Below the pieces are notes generated by a model that saw only the letters and a list, made by a program, of their open reading frames with translations, was not told where the DNA came from and searched no databases. A stretch of DNA of 64,000 nt from Henriciella sp. (GTDB lineage: Bacteria > Pseudomonadota > Alphaproteobacteria > Caulobacterales > Hyphomonadaceae), in NCBI GenBank assembly GCA_030066975.1, contig JASJAO010000001.1, positions 1 to 64,000 of the forward strand. The letters run 5' to 3'. This document shows, one piece after another, positions 33,097-40,988 of this stretch (its first letter is position 1; each line of letters begins with the position of its first letter). The position numbers were made by a program, and so were the translations under genes.

Positions 33097-33912
33097 CTAT
33101 TCGCCTGCTTTGGCGAGTGTTCTTTGCGCCGCCAGGATGACCGGGCGATCAATCAGTTTCCCATTGTGCAGGACAGCGCCGCCTTTGCTGTCCTCAAGCG
33201 CCTTGATAATCGCACGTGCTTCAACCACTTCAGCTGGACTCGGGCTAAAAACACCATTCACCGTCTCTACCTGGGCCGGATGGATGCAAGCGCGTCCGGC
33301 AAATCCCATCGCTTTGGCTTTTCGTGTTTTTTCATCCAAGCCGGCGGTATCTTTCACGTCGAGATAGGGCACATCATAAGCTGGCACCCCGGCTGCCCCG
33401 CACGCCCCGGCTATCGTTCCACGTGCGACAACCATGGCATCCCAATTCGACAGGTCTGCGCCGAGGCTCGCGCTGTAATCTGCGCCGCCGAACAGAACCC
33501 CTGAGCTGGATTGTTTGGCGATGTCGAAAGCCCGGCGCAGGCCGCGTCCGCTTTCGATCACCGCAATCAGCGGGGCGCCGTGGCCGAGTGCTTCGTCGAC
33601 AATTTCCATGTCCACGCCGGTTTCCGCCTTGGGCACCATGACAAAATCCGGGGAACAGCCAGACACAGCCAGTGCGGCAATATCTGCACATCCCTCTGCG
33701 GTACGCGGACTGTTGATGCGAATGCCCGCCGTCACCTCCCCGCGATGGGCGAGCCAGCCCAGCGCGGCGGCGCGCGCCTCAGTCTTCGCCTCTGGCAAGA
33801 CCGCGTCCTCAAGATCGATGATGATCGAATCCGCACCGCTCGCAGCAGCTTTGTCGAAGCGGTCCGGTCGTGCTCCCGGCACGAAGAGAAGGGATTTGAA
33901 AGTCAATGACAT
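33097..33912 (-). CDS. CitE/HpcH-HpaI-like C-C lyase
   Basis: 271 residues. FKSLLFVPGARPDRFDKAAASG, SIIIDLEDAVLPEAK (metal-binding Glu/Asp), VMVPKAETGVDMEI, LIAVIESGRGLRRAF and LFGGADYSASLGADL. Such proteins are malyl-CoA, beta-methylmalyl-CoA or citramalyl-CoA lyases. First gene of the minus operon with MaoC. The perfect palindrome at 33924-33939 sits 12 bp upstream of its start, a strong sign of direct control. Confidence 0.9.
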   Translation of the reverse strand: MSLTFKSLLFVPGARPDRFDKAAASGADSIIIDLEDAVLPEAKTEARAAALGWLAHRGEVTAGIRINSPRTAEGCADIAALAVSGCSPDFVMVPKAETGVDMEIVDEALGHGAPLIAVIESGRGLRRAFDIAKQSSSGVLFGGADYSASLGADLSNWDAMVVARGTIAGACGAAGVPAYDVPYLDVKDTAGLDEKTRKAKAMGFAGRACIHPAQVETVNGVFSPSPAEVVEARAIIKALEDSKGGAVLHNGKLIDRPVILAAQRTLAKAGE

Positions 33913-33923
33913 AGGTGATCCAG

Positions 33924-33939
33924 ATTTGTCCGGACAAAT
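33924..33939. promoter_or_regulatory. TTTGTCCGGACAAA operator, site B (perfect 16-bp palindrome)
   Basis: ATTTGTCCGGACAAAT is exactly self-complementary. It lies between the AhpD-like stop (33954) and the CitE-like start (33912). The inner GTCCGGAC has the GT-N4-AC form of GntR operators. Confidence 0.75.
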
Positions 33940-33953
33940 TAGAGCGCTGAGCG

Positions 33954-34514
33954 CTAAAGGTCAAACTGATTCACAGTCTCGAGCGGTAACGGTTCCAGTG
34001 CCGTCCCCAGCGTCGTATTCCAGCGATTGAGAAAGCCGAACATCGCAATCACGGCAACAATCTCAACAATCTGATTGTCCGAGAAATACGCTTTCAGACG
34101 ATCGAAATCCGCGTCGGTTGTTGCGTTCGGCACGACCCCCGCCTTGATGGCTAGATTGATGGCGGCGCGTTCGGCTTCGGAAAGGAGCGGACTGTCTTCG
34201 AAGCTCCAGACCGCCTCGATTTTCTCTGGGGCGACACCGTGTTGCCGCGCGCCATGCGCGGCATGGGCTGAACAGTAAAAACAGCCCGCCGCTTTGCTGG
34301 CTGCCTCGCCAATCAGGCGCTTTAGCCCATTATCGACTTCACCCGGCCCGTAGATCGCTGCAACAAGGCCCCAAATCGCTTTGGTCAGCGAAGGATGACG
34401 CGCCATCACCAAGGCATCATTCGGGACGAATCCCATCAAGCGCTCAGCCTGCTCGACCATCTCCCGCGTGTCGGGATCGACTTCGGCTAAATTCAAAGGT
34501 GGTAGGCGGCTCAT
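33954..34514 (-). CDS. Carboxymuconolactone decarboxylase/AhpD-family protein
   Basis: 186 residues with the active-site CxxC in KAAGCFYCSAHAAHGARQHG. Same superfamily as 19089-19640 but less similar to it than to each other in the motif. Probably a thiol peroxidase or redox helper. It ends the minus operon headed by the HapK-like gene: HapK, SDR, CE4, VOC, then this gene. Confidence 0.88.
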   Translation of the reverse strand: MSRLPPLNLAEVDPDTREMVEQAERLMGFVPNDALVMARHPSLTKAIWGLVAAIYGPGEVDNGLKRLIGEAASKAAGCFYCSAHAAHGARQHGVAPEKIEAVWSFEDSPLLSEAERAAINLAIKAGVVPNATTDADFDRLKAYFSDNQIVEIVAVIAMFGFLNRWNTTLGTALEPLPLETVNQFDL

Positions 34515-34517
34515 CGC

Positions 34518-35138
34518 CTAGTCCGTGCGGGGGTCTGAGATAAGCTGGTTCAGCTCCACCGTATGGCCATCATTGTCGACCAGCATCGACACCATGACGA
34601 CAATATCTCCAGCAGGTGAGGGATAGCGGCGTGCTTTCGGCGCGCCGATGATGGTGACGCCAGGTGCGGTAGCCGCAGCCGGAAACGTTGTGTCGAGTGT
34701 GTTGGAGTTGAATAGAAGCACGATTTCACCGGGTGTAAAATCGGCCGGGTCCGGCTCGGCCAGATCTTTCTCGGTCTGGTCGAGAAACTGCCACAGGCCC
34801 AGCATGCCGATAAAGCTGTCATTGGCCTTCAACAAAACAAGCCGCGAGCGGTTCTGCCCGTCCGCGCCATAGCGCCCCGTGAGGCTTGGTGAGGTCAATT
34901 CCTGATCATATTCCACGGTCATGCCCAGCGCATCGCGGTATAGAGCCAGCGACTTTTCAATGTCACGCACCACCAGTGTTGTCCGCCGCAAGTCGAGCGG
35001 ATTGTCTGCGACAGGTGTCGGGTCTTCGACCTCAACAATAACTTCGCGTTCCACTTCGCGGGTAATTTCGTCGCTTTCAATAATGATGCAGCCGCTCAAT
35101 GCGAACGCTCCACACACGGCCAAAATGATTGATCTCAT
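34518..35138 (-). CDS. VOC-fold lipoprotein
   Basis: 206 residues. Signal peptide ending in a clear lipobox (AFALSGCIIIESDE), an acidic/Val linker (about 25-50), then one VOC domain: RRTTLVVRDIEKSLALYRDALG, GLWQFLDQTEKDLAEPDPADF, MLVDNDGHTVELNQL. Exported, membrane-anchored VOC proteins are uncommon; together with 2818-3906 this is the second such lipoprotein. Tight spacing to neighbours (3 and 0 bp) shows co-transcription. Confidence 0.82.
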   Translation of the reverse strand: MRSIILAVCGAFALSGCIIIESDEITREVEREVIVEVEDPTPVADNPLDLRRTTLVVRDIEKSLALYRDALGMTVEYDQELTSPSLTGRYGADGQNRSRLVLLKANDSFIGMLGLWQFLDQTEKDLAEPDPADFTPGEIVLLFNSNTLDTTFPAAATAPGVTIIGAPKARRYPSPAGDIVVMVSMLVDNDGHTVELNQLISDPRTD

Positions 35139-36041
35139 CTAATGCTCTCCCGGTTTCACATGCGCTTCGAAGTAGCGCGCAATCTCTTCGCGCGGCGCGA
35201 TCCACACGCCGTCATGAGATTTGGCATAATCGAGAAAGCGCTGAAACGCCTCGATCCGCCCAGGCCGCCCGATGATCCGCAAATGCAGGCCGAGCGACAT
35301 CATCCGTGCGCCTTCGTCCCGGGACTCGCTTAACAGCCAGTCAAAACTCCGCTTGGCATAGTCGAGCCACATGTCCGGCGTGAAGCTGGGGCTCAGCCAG
35401 AACTTCATGTCATTGCTGTCAATCGCATAGGGCAGGATCACCATCGGTTCGGTTCGCCCATCGCCCATATCGACATCGGCCCAATAAGGAAAATCATCGG
35501 AATAATCGTCCATATGGTAGAGATAGCCCTGGGCTTTCAGGATACGGCGTGTGATGTCTGTGTGCAGATAACGCGAGAGCCAGCCGGCCGGGCGGCGCCC
35601 GCAGGTTGCCGCAATTGACTCTGTGCCCTTCTTGATAAACGCCGTCTCCTCGGCTTCATCCATAAAGGCGGTAAACGCCCATTTATGCCCGTGATTACAG
35701 GGCTCATCCCCGCGTGCGACAATCGCCTGGGCCAGCCAGGGTGCCTTTTCCAGCGCCTGACCACAGACCGTCCAGGTCGCGTTCACATCAGCTTGGTCGA
35801 GAATTTTGAGGACACGCGGCGCGCCGCGATTGATGCCGTATTGATAGTTGCTCTCATTACCATGAATACGGATCGGCTTGCCCGGCACAGCGCCAAGCTC
35901 ATCAACCGGCTCAGGGCGCTTGTCGCCCTCATCGATCCGGCGCTCAGCACCTTCTTCAACATTGACGACAATTGACAAGGCAAGCTTCGCGCCGCCCGGC
36001 CAGGTAAAACCCGCTGGCGCGGGATCAGGAGGCAAACTCAA
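35139..36041 (-). CDS. PuuE-like CE4 hydrolase (third in the window)
   Basis: 300 residues with a TTG start at 36041 that overlaps the SDR stop (TTGA). Motifs: LSIVVNVEEGAERRIDEGD, YQYGINRGAPRVLKILDQ, WTVCGQALEKAPWLAQAIVA, NHGHKWAFTAFMDEAEE, RPAGWLSRYLHTDITRRIL, ending FLDYAKSHDGVWIAPREEIA. This is the closest of the three to allantoinase PuuE and to peptidoglycan or imide hydrolases. Cyclic amide or ureide ring opening is likely. Part of the operator-site-5 operon. Confidence 0.85.
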   Translation of the reverse strand: MSLPPDPAPAGFTWPGGAKLALSIVVNVEEGAERRIDEGDKRPEPVDELGAVPGKPIRIHGNESNYQYGINRGAPRVLKILDQADVNATWTVCGQALEKAPWLAQAIVARGDEPCNHGHKWAFTAFMDEAEETAFIKKGTESIAATCGRRPAGWLSRYLHTDITRRILKAQGYLYHMDDYSDDFPYWADVDMGDGRTEPMVILPYAIDSNDMKFWLSPSFTPDMWLDYAKRSFDWLLSESRDEGARMMSLGLHLRIIGRPGRIEAFQRFLDYAKSHDGVWIAPREEIARYFEAHVKPGEH

Positions 36042-36874
36042 TGCGGCTCCTCCCCGCCGGAGACATTCATGCTCTCTGCCGTAATGTAATTGGCTTCATC
36101 ACTGCAAAGGAACGCAACGGCATTGGCGGTATCTTCCGGCAAGCCGGGACGCCCCATCGGAATGCGATCTGCCATCGCCGCCATATAGTCCTCAACCGAA
36201 TCCGCGCCGACGACTTTCGAGAAATACTCATTCTGCCAAGCCCCCAGCCCGGTGGTGACATGGTTCGGACAGACATTGTTGACGGTGATCTTGTCACCGC
36301 CAAGCTCCACCGCGGCTGAGCGAACGAGGCCCACAAGACCGTGCTTTGAAGACGTATAGGCCTGCGCATGCGGAAAACCGGACTTTGCCGCCTGGCTCGC
36401 AATATTTATGATCCGCCCGCCCTTGCCTTGCTTGACCATGACCTCAGCGGCCGCTTTCACGCCGAAGAAAGCGCCGGTCAGATTGACGTCGATCACCGCC
36501 CGCCAATCATCTTCGGTGACCTGCAGAAGCGGCTTCATGATATAGCCGATGCCTGCATTGTTGACCCAGATATCCAGGCTGCCATGCGTGTCGACAGCGT
36601 GTTGCGCGAGTGCGCGCACATCCTCGAGGGAGCGCACATCGCAAACCTTGGTTGACGCCTCAACACCAAGTGCGCGCATGTCCGCGGCAATCGCATCCAT
36701 CTCATCGGTAGAGCCGATATGCTCGGCGCCCGTCGCAGCATCACGCGGCGCGCCAATATCGGAGATCACAATGTTCGCGCCGTCTTCGGCGAGGCGTTTG
36801 GCAATCGCTTCACCCAAACCCTTGCGGCGACCTGATCCGGTGATCACAGCCGTTTTGCCGGTAAACCTTCCCAT
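36038..36874 (-). CDS. Short-chain dehydrogenase/reductase
   Basis: 278 residues from ATG 36874. Classical SDR: cofactor loop AVITGSGRRKGLGEAIAKRL, NNAG in DIWVNNAGIGYIM, catalytic Ser in IINIASQAAKSG, YxxxK in AQAYTSSKHGLVG. C-terminal NVCPNHVTTGLGAWQNEYF resembles mycofactocin-type SDRs, though the inserts were not verified. Oxidises or reduces an alcohol/ketone of the pathway. In operon with the HapK-like gene and CE4. Confidence 0.93.
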   Translation of the reverse strand: MGRFTGKTAVITGSGRRKGLGEAIAKRLAEDGANIVISDIGAPRDAATGAEHIGSTDEMDAIAADMRALGVEASTKVCDVRSLEDVRALAQHAVDTHGSLDIWVNNAGIGYIMKPLLQVTEDDWRAVIDVNLTGAFFGVKAAAEVMVKQGKGGRIINIASQAAKSGFPHAQAYTSSKHGLVGLVRSAAVELGGDKITVNNVCPNHVTTGLGAWQNEYFSKVVGADSVEDYMAAMADRIPMGRPGLPEDTANAVAFLCSDEANYITAESMNVSGGEEPH

Positions 36875-36883
36875 CAAAGCCCC

Positions 36884-37198
36884 CTAGCCAAGCTTGTTGG
36901 TCAGAATAAAGGACAGGTCATCTGCCATAGCCTGAAACTCACCCGCGATCGCCTGCATGGTCTCGGTTGAAACCTCGCCGCCAAACTGGTCCATGTCATT
37001 GACGTCAATGATCTCGATATAGGCATACGGCGGCTTGTCGTCCGAGCCCAACAAGCCAACGGATTTGAATACCGCAAATTCGTCGACCGATTTCAGGCCG
37101 TTCACCGTCGGAATGTCCTTGGACTTTGCCCACGCCTCATAATCTGCAACGCTGACCCCCGGCTTGAGATTAAAGAGTGCGACAATCTTGGTACTCAT
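36884..37198 (-). CDS. HapK/REDY-like small protein
   Basis: 104 residues from ATG 37198, where a GAAGG-like site precedes it; an earlier ATG at 37231 would lie in the operator. The sequence IVALFNLKPGVSVADYEAWAKS, then SKDIPTVNGLKSVDEFAVFK and a C-terminal helix is typical of HapK/REDY-like dimeric alpha/beta-barrel proteins seen beside prodiginine and other tailoring pathways. Its role is not known; it may be a small lyase or cyclase-like enzyme. First gene of a five-gene minus operon with site 5 32 bp upstream. Confidence 0.75.
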   Translation of the reverse strand: MSTKIVALFNLKPGVSVADYEAWAKSKDIPTVNGLKSVDEFAVFKSVGLLGSDDKPPYAYIEIIDVNDMDQFGGEVSTETMQAIAGEFQAMADDLSFILTNKLG

Positions 37199-37229
37199 AT
37201 CAGGAACCTTCCCTATAGCTTCTTGTCTC

Positions 37230-37245
37230 AAATGATATATCTTTT
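37230..37245. promoter_or_regulatory. GATATATC operator, site 5
   Basis: AAATGATATATCTTTT. Lies between the divergent HapK-like operon and the methyltransferase gene. Confidence 0.85.
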
Positions 37246-37320
37246 AAGCCAATTGCATAGCCCTCACGTTGAAACTGTTGCGAAAACGCGGCAGTTTGTG
37301 AAGCGAAAAAGGAGTTGGCC

Positions 37321-38547
37321 ATGGCCGATACAGAGCGCGACCCCCGTCCGGAACCGATCGCTTATGATGGCCCGCCCGATTACCGCGTCGTCGGTCGGCA
37401 CGGTGTGTATCCCGAAACCAGCCACGATGAGATCGCGCGGTTCAATTTCCTCGCACAAATGAACCGGCATCTCTCCACCAAAGTCATGCCCGGTGTGGCC
37501 GAAGCGTTTGAGGCCCGGATCGAACCAAAACGTAAAACGCCTTACACAACCCGGCATCAGGTCCGCAAAGACCTCACCAAAGACCCGATGTTTCAATGGT
37601 GGTCTGCCATGCGCCGCGCAACGATGGAAACTCGCCAGCAGGCTGGCCGCTGGGTGACGCTCCGCCAGGCAGAAGCGCTGAACGAGAAAGTCCGTGAACT
37701 GACCGAAGACGACCCACGTCTCGTCCTTGATCCAGATTTCAAACAACCGCGCTCAACCGACGCCATTGATCATCACTGTATGCCGGGGTCCTACCATACC
37801 GAGCTCGTTCCCGGCGACATTACCGGGCCCGCCAATTACGATGCCGGTATCTTTGCGACCACAGGCGGTATGCTCGGTCGTTTCAATGATGGCGGCGGCA
37901 TCGCTGTGGCCCAATGGGTTCAACAGAACCTGCCAGACTTCAAACCAAAGCGTATTCTCGATATCGGCGCCGGGTTAGGTCATAATGTCCTCCCCATTGC
38001 ACAGGCCTTCCCGGACGCCGAGGTCATTGCCGTGGACGCGGGCGCCCCCATGCTGCGCTACGGCCTCGCCCGCGCCAAGAGCATGGGCATTGAGAACGTG
38101 ACCTTTATTCAGGGCGACGTTTCCAACCTCAAGGACATGTTTGAAGATGAGAGTTTTGACTGGGTGCAGTCGACCATGTTCCTGCACGAAACCAGCTACA
38201 AGACCATGCCGATGATCTTTGCCGAGACACAGCGCCTGCTCAAACCCGGCGGCATCGTCTTGCACGTCGAGCAGCCGCAATACTCAGATGAGATGCCATT
38301 GTTCGAGCAAGCCATGCGCGACTGGGACGCCTTCTATAACAACGAGCCGTTCTGGACGAAAATGCACGAAGTTGATCTGGACGCGTGGATGGAGAAGGCC
38401 GGCTTCAGCAAGGACAGCCTGATCCATGGCGGCGTGGCCGCGGTTGTTGATCCCGAAGTCTTCCCGGAGGCGGCAGAAGACACCGAACAGGAAGACTACG
38501 GACGCAAGGCAGCCTGGCATGTCGTCGGCGCCCGCAAGGAGGGATAG
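37321..38547 (+). CDS. SAM-dependent methyltransferase with a long N-terminal extension
   Basis: 408 residues from ATG 37321, with AAGGAG 7 bp upstream. The class I Rossmann domain begins only at about residue 200: RILDIGAGLGHNVLPIAQAFP (motif I), EVIAVDAGAPMLRYG, FDWVQSTMFLHETSY and RLLKPGGIVLHVEQP. Residues 1-190 form a separate part with no recognised domain and may bind the substrate. Methylates an O, N or C atom of an unknown acceptor. Site 5 precedes it. Confidence 0.85.
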   Translation: MADTERDPRPEPIAYDGPPDYRVVGRHGVYPETSHDEIARFNFLAQMNRHLSTKVMPGVAEAFEARIEPKRKTPYTTRHQVRKDLTKDPMFQWWSAMRRATMETRQQAGRWVTLRQAEALNEKVRELTEDDPRLVLDPDFKQPRSTDAIDHHCMPGSYHTELVPGDITGPANYDAGIFATTGGMLGRFNDGGGIAVAQWVQQNLPDFKPKRILDIGAGLGHNVLPIAQAFPDAEVIAVDAGAPMLRYGLARAKSMGIENVTFIQGDVSNLKDMFEDESFDWVQSTMFLHETSYKTMPMIFAETQRLLKPGGIVLHVEQPQYSDEMPLFEQAMRDWDAFYNNEPFWTKMHEVDLDAWMEKAGFSKDSLIHGGVAAVVDPEVFPEAAEDTEQEDYGRKAAWHVVGARKEG

Positions 38548-38549
38548 AC

Positions 38550-38918
38550 ATGAGCACGGACACCCTCGACCCTCTCAAACTCGCAGGCAGCAAAGCCAAA
38601 GGCAAACGACCCTGGTTTTTTGAGAATCCCGACACAGAGCGGGTGATGAACATCACCCTCGCCCTGATGCAGGAAGTCGCCGTTATGCGTGAGCGTATGG
38701 ACACAATCGAGCGCCTGCTGGAGCGCGACGGTGTCGTCACCCGAGAAGCGATCGAGACCTTCGAGCCCGACAAGACCCAAGCCGATGAGCGCGGGTATTG
38801 GATGCAGGAATATATCGCGCGATGCCTGCGGATCCTGCAGCAGGACCGCGAGGCGATTGCACGGGGAAAAGAGGCGTCCAGCGAAGATGTCGCAGACGAG
38901 TTTGCGAAGGTCGACTAG
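38550..38918 (+). CDS. Small coiled-coil-like hypothetical protein
   Basis: 122 residues beginning 2 bp after the methyltransferase stop with a GAGGGAT ribosome site. Middle region heptad-like (TLALMQEVAVMRERMDTIER, LLERDGVVTREAIETF) and an acidic C-terminus. Probably a partner of the methyltransferase. No recognised domain. Confidence 0.7.
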   Translation: MSTDTLDPLKLAGSKAKGKRPWFFENPDTERVMNITLALMQEVAVMRERMDTIERLLERDGVVTREAIETFEPDKTQADERGYWMQEYIARCLRILQQDREAIARGKEASSEDVADEFAKVD

Positions 38919-39012
38919 TCCACAGACGCGAACTGACGGCGAACTGCTGTTCGGCAACCCGGACGACGAATTGTATATCTGGCCCCGGGTTGAGCCCGTA
39001 GAGTCGGACTAG
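38902..39012 (+). CDS. Possible tiny ORF (frame-shifted tail)
   Basis: A frame that overlaps the end of the previous gene stays open to TAG at 39010-39012 and reads GELLFGNPDDELYIWPRVE in its last third, which looks coding. The only start is TTG at 38902 without a ribosome site. It may be a +1-shifted extension of the previous protein or chance. Confidence 0.25.
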   Translation: MRRSTSPQTRTDGELLFGNPDDELYIWPRVEPVESD

Positions 39013-39024
39013 ACATACACTCAG

Positions 39025-39048
39025 ATTTAAATGATATATCATTTAAAT
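39025..39048. promoter_or_regulatory. GATATATC operator, site 6 (perfect 24-bp palindrome)
   Basis: Centre AAATGATATATCATTT at 39029-39044 is an exact consensus, and self-complementarity extends to 24 bp (ATTT...AAAT at both sides). It ends 22 bp before the ATG of the second WLGG membrane-protein gene. Confidence 0.9.
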
Positions 39049-39070
39049 CGTATTCGAATGGGAGGCGAGC

Positions 39071-39763
39071 ATGGGTGAATTTCTGGCTGCAAATGAGTTG
39101 GCAATCCTGCGCTGGCTGCACATTGTTGCGATGGTCTATTGGCTCGGCGGCGAGTGGGGTGTTTTCCAGACCTCCTACAAGGTGGTCAATCCGGCTCTGC
39201 CTCTGGAAGAACGCCAGCGGCATATGGATACCGCCTATCGGATCGACATCCTGGCGCGGACCGGCATTATCAGCCTGCTCCCGCTTGGCCTTCACATGGG
39301 CTATCTCTGGGGTGTTCAGCCGCTCGGCGGGGGTTGGCTGGTCGCGATGTGGGTGGTCTGGGCGGCCTGGATGGCGCTAACCTGGGGCGCTTTCGCGAAG
39401 CGCGGCACGCCGATGTTCAAACCGCTTTCAGATATCGAGGACTGGACCCGCTATATTCTGATCCCGACCCTGCTGATCACATCCTTGATGTCTTTGAGCG
39501 GCAACGGACCGTTTGCCAGCGGTCCGGGGCAGATGTGGTTTGCTGCAAAGATCCTGACCTATGGAACCGCGCTGATCATTGGCGTGATCTTGCGCCTGAT
39601 CATGCATGAGTGGCAGAAAATGTTCCCGGTCCTCGCCGCTGGACCCAACCCCGAAGTCGAAACGAAGCTGAAAAAGTCGATACAGCTTGGACGCAACGTC
39701 GCTTATCTCTATTGGGTCCTGATCCTGACCACAGCCTTCTTTGGCGCGGTAAAGCCGTTTTAG
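39071..39763 (+). CDS. Multi-pass membrane protein (WLGG family, paralogue B)
   Basis: 230 residues with about five or six transmembrane segments. The start of the first helix, LHIVAMVYWLGGEWGVFQTS, matches the paralogue at 13519. A terminal pair of hydrophobic segments ends NVAYLYWVLILTTAFFGAVKPF. Both paralogues have a GATATATC site just before the start. Function unknown; location next to oxidases and transporters suggests an electron-transfer or permease role. GGGAGG ribosome site. Confidence 0.78.
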   Translation: MGEFLAANELAILRWLHIVAMVYWLGGEWGVFQTSYKVVNPALPLEERQRHMDTAYRIDILARTGIISLLPLGLHMGYLWGVQPLGGGWLVAMWVVWAAWMALTWGAFAKRGTPMFKPLSDIEDWTRYILIPTLLITSLMSLSGNGPFASGPGQMWFAAKILTYGTALIIGVILRLIMHEWQKMFPVLAAGPNPEVETKLKKSIQLGRNVAYLYWVLILTTAFFGAVKPF

Positions 39764-40602
39764 TCAAAGCTGGGCGAGGTTGGCGCGGCTGATATCGCGA
39801 ATAGGTCATCGGAATAGGCTTCGCCGATTTTGAAATCGGTCCAGACAGCTTCATTCGCCATCACGCCATCATAGAATAGGCGGACGCGTCCGGCCTGTTG
39901 CCAACTGACGCCGGGCTTTGAGAAATAGTCGGAGTATCGACGCTCATGCCAGCCGCGCGGCGTGTCGAACCCGACATAGAGAATCTGAGCGGTCTCGCGG
40001 TGTATGCCGAACAGGGTCGTCCCGCCTGAGGGATCGGTAAGCTGCACCATATAGGCCGGTTTGCCATCCACGGTTCGATCTGCGCGGCGATCTTGGGTCC
40101 AGCCGTCATCCAGCGCATTACGGATCGCCCCGAAGCCGAAATTATTGCTCCACATCGCATTGGCGGATTGGTCTTCCATGCGGCCATCCTGATTGTAGGT
40201 GGCCTTGCCATCAAAGCTCAACAGCATCGCAAGGTCGCCGGACTGCCACGCCTCAATCCGAACCCGCCCATTGGCCGCATGCGCGTCGGCTTTCTCATCT
40301 GCAAAGACACGCCACATCGCATACTGGTCCCAGGTTCTGACGCTGCCATCGGGGCCGTAAAGCCGGTTATAGCCCAACAGGAACAAGGACCCTGGGTTTA
40401 CAAATGTCTCGCCGCCAGCCGCTTCATGCGCCATGGCGATAATCTCGCCGCCTGTCAGGCTTGGATCGGACCGATCAGGATCAGACACCTGGATGGCTTC
40501 AACAGATGCCGCCCCGGTCGCGTCCTGAGCGACGCTTATCGGCGCTGTCTCGCACGCGGCGAGGACCAGAACACTGGCAAACAGAATGAAGCCTCGACGC
40601 AT
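39760..40602 (-). CDS. Lipoprotein of unknown function (LolA-like fold possible)
   Basis: 280 residues. Signal peptide with lipobox (ASVLVLAACETAPIS). The mature part has a beta-rich pattern: GGETFVNPGSLFLLGYNRLYG, DGKPAYMVQLTDPSGGTTLFG, YVGFDTPRGWHERRYSDYF, which resembles LolA/LolB-type lipid-binding barrels. Convergent with the membrane-protein gene by 4 bp and directly followed by the DUF1330 gene, whose promoter carries site 7. Confidence 0.72.
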   Translation of the reverse strand: MRRGFILFASVLVLAACETAPISVAQDATGAASVEAIQVSDPDRSDPSLTGGEIIAMAHEAAGGETFVNPGSLFLLGYNRLYGPDGSVRTWDQYAMWRVFADEKADAHAANGRVRIEAWQSGDLAMLLSFDGKATYNQDGRMEDQSANAMWSNNFGFGAIRNALDDGWTQDRRADRTVDGKPAYMVQLTDPSGGTTLFGIHRETAQILYVGFDTPRGWHERRYSDYFSKPGVSWQQAGRVRLFYDGVMANEAVWTDFKIGEAYSDDLFAISAAPTSPSFD

Positions 40603-40893
40603 TTATCCCTCCACGATCATGACATGCGCCTCCGCCAGCGGTTGGCGCCCGGCCTTGAGCTTGGCATAGGCCTCGCTGTTCCAGAAGGCTTTTATAGCCT
40701 CTTTGCTTGGCCATTTCGAAATGACCGCGCTTGTCCCGTCAAACAGTCCGCCTTCGAGCGCCTCTACACCCGGTCCACGCACAATGTATTCGCCACCATA
40801 CTCACCGATCAGTTTCGCCGTCGGCATGCCATATTCGCTAACAAAACGATCTCGGTCATGAATCTTTGCAAACACAATCATGTAAGCGCTCAT
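40603..40893 (-). CDS. DUF1330 family protein
   Basis: 96 residues if the start is ATG 40893 (40896 is equally possible; AGGAG lies 8 or 5 bp upstream). SAYMIVFAKIHDRDRFVSEYG, GGEYIVRGPGVEALEGGLFDG, KWPSKEAIKAFWNSEAY. Ferredoxin-like dimeric fold; activity unknown. Second DUF1330 protein of the window, cytoplasmic unlike 6206-6658. Site 7 lies upstream, shared with the divergent VOC operon. Confidence 0.85.
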   Translation of the reverse strand: MSAYMIVFAKIHDRDRFVSEYGMPTAKLIGEYGGEYIVRGPGVEALEGGLFDGTSAVISKWPSKEAIKAFWNSEAYAKLKAGRQPLAEAHVMIVEG

Positions 40894-40930
40894 CATCTTT
40901 TCTCCTGAGGGTGCTAGCCGCCGCCCATAC

Positions 40931-40946
40931 AAATGATATATCTTTT
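40931..40946. promoter_or_regulatory. GATATATC operator, site 7
   Basis: AAATGATATATCTTTT, between the divergent DUF1330 and VOC-reductase-hydrolase units. Confidence 0.85.
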
Positions 40947-40988
40947 CTTATGACGCCCTTTCCCGGGCATTGCAAAGGGCCGATCTTC

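Noticed and set aside
38974-38984. TGTATATCTGG, resembling half of the operator
   Set aside because: Lies inside a coding-like tail, lacks the second half and flanking A/T arms.
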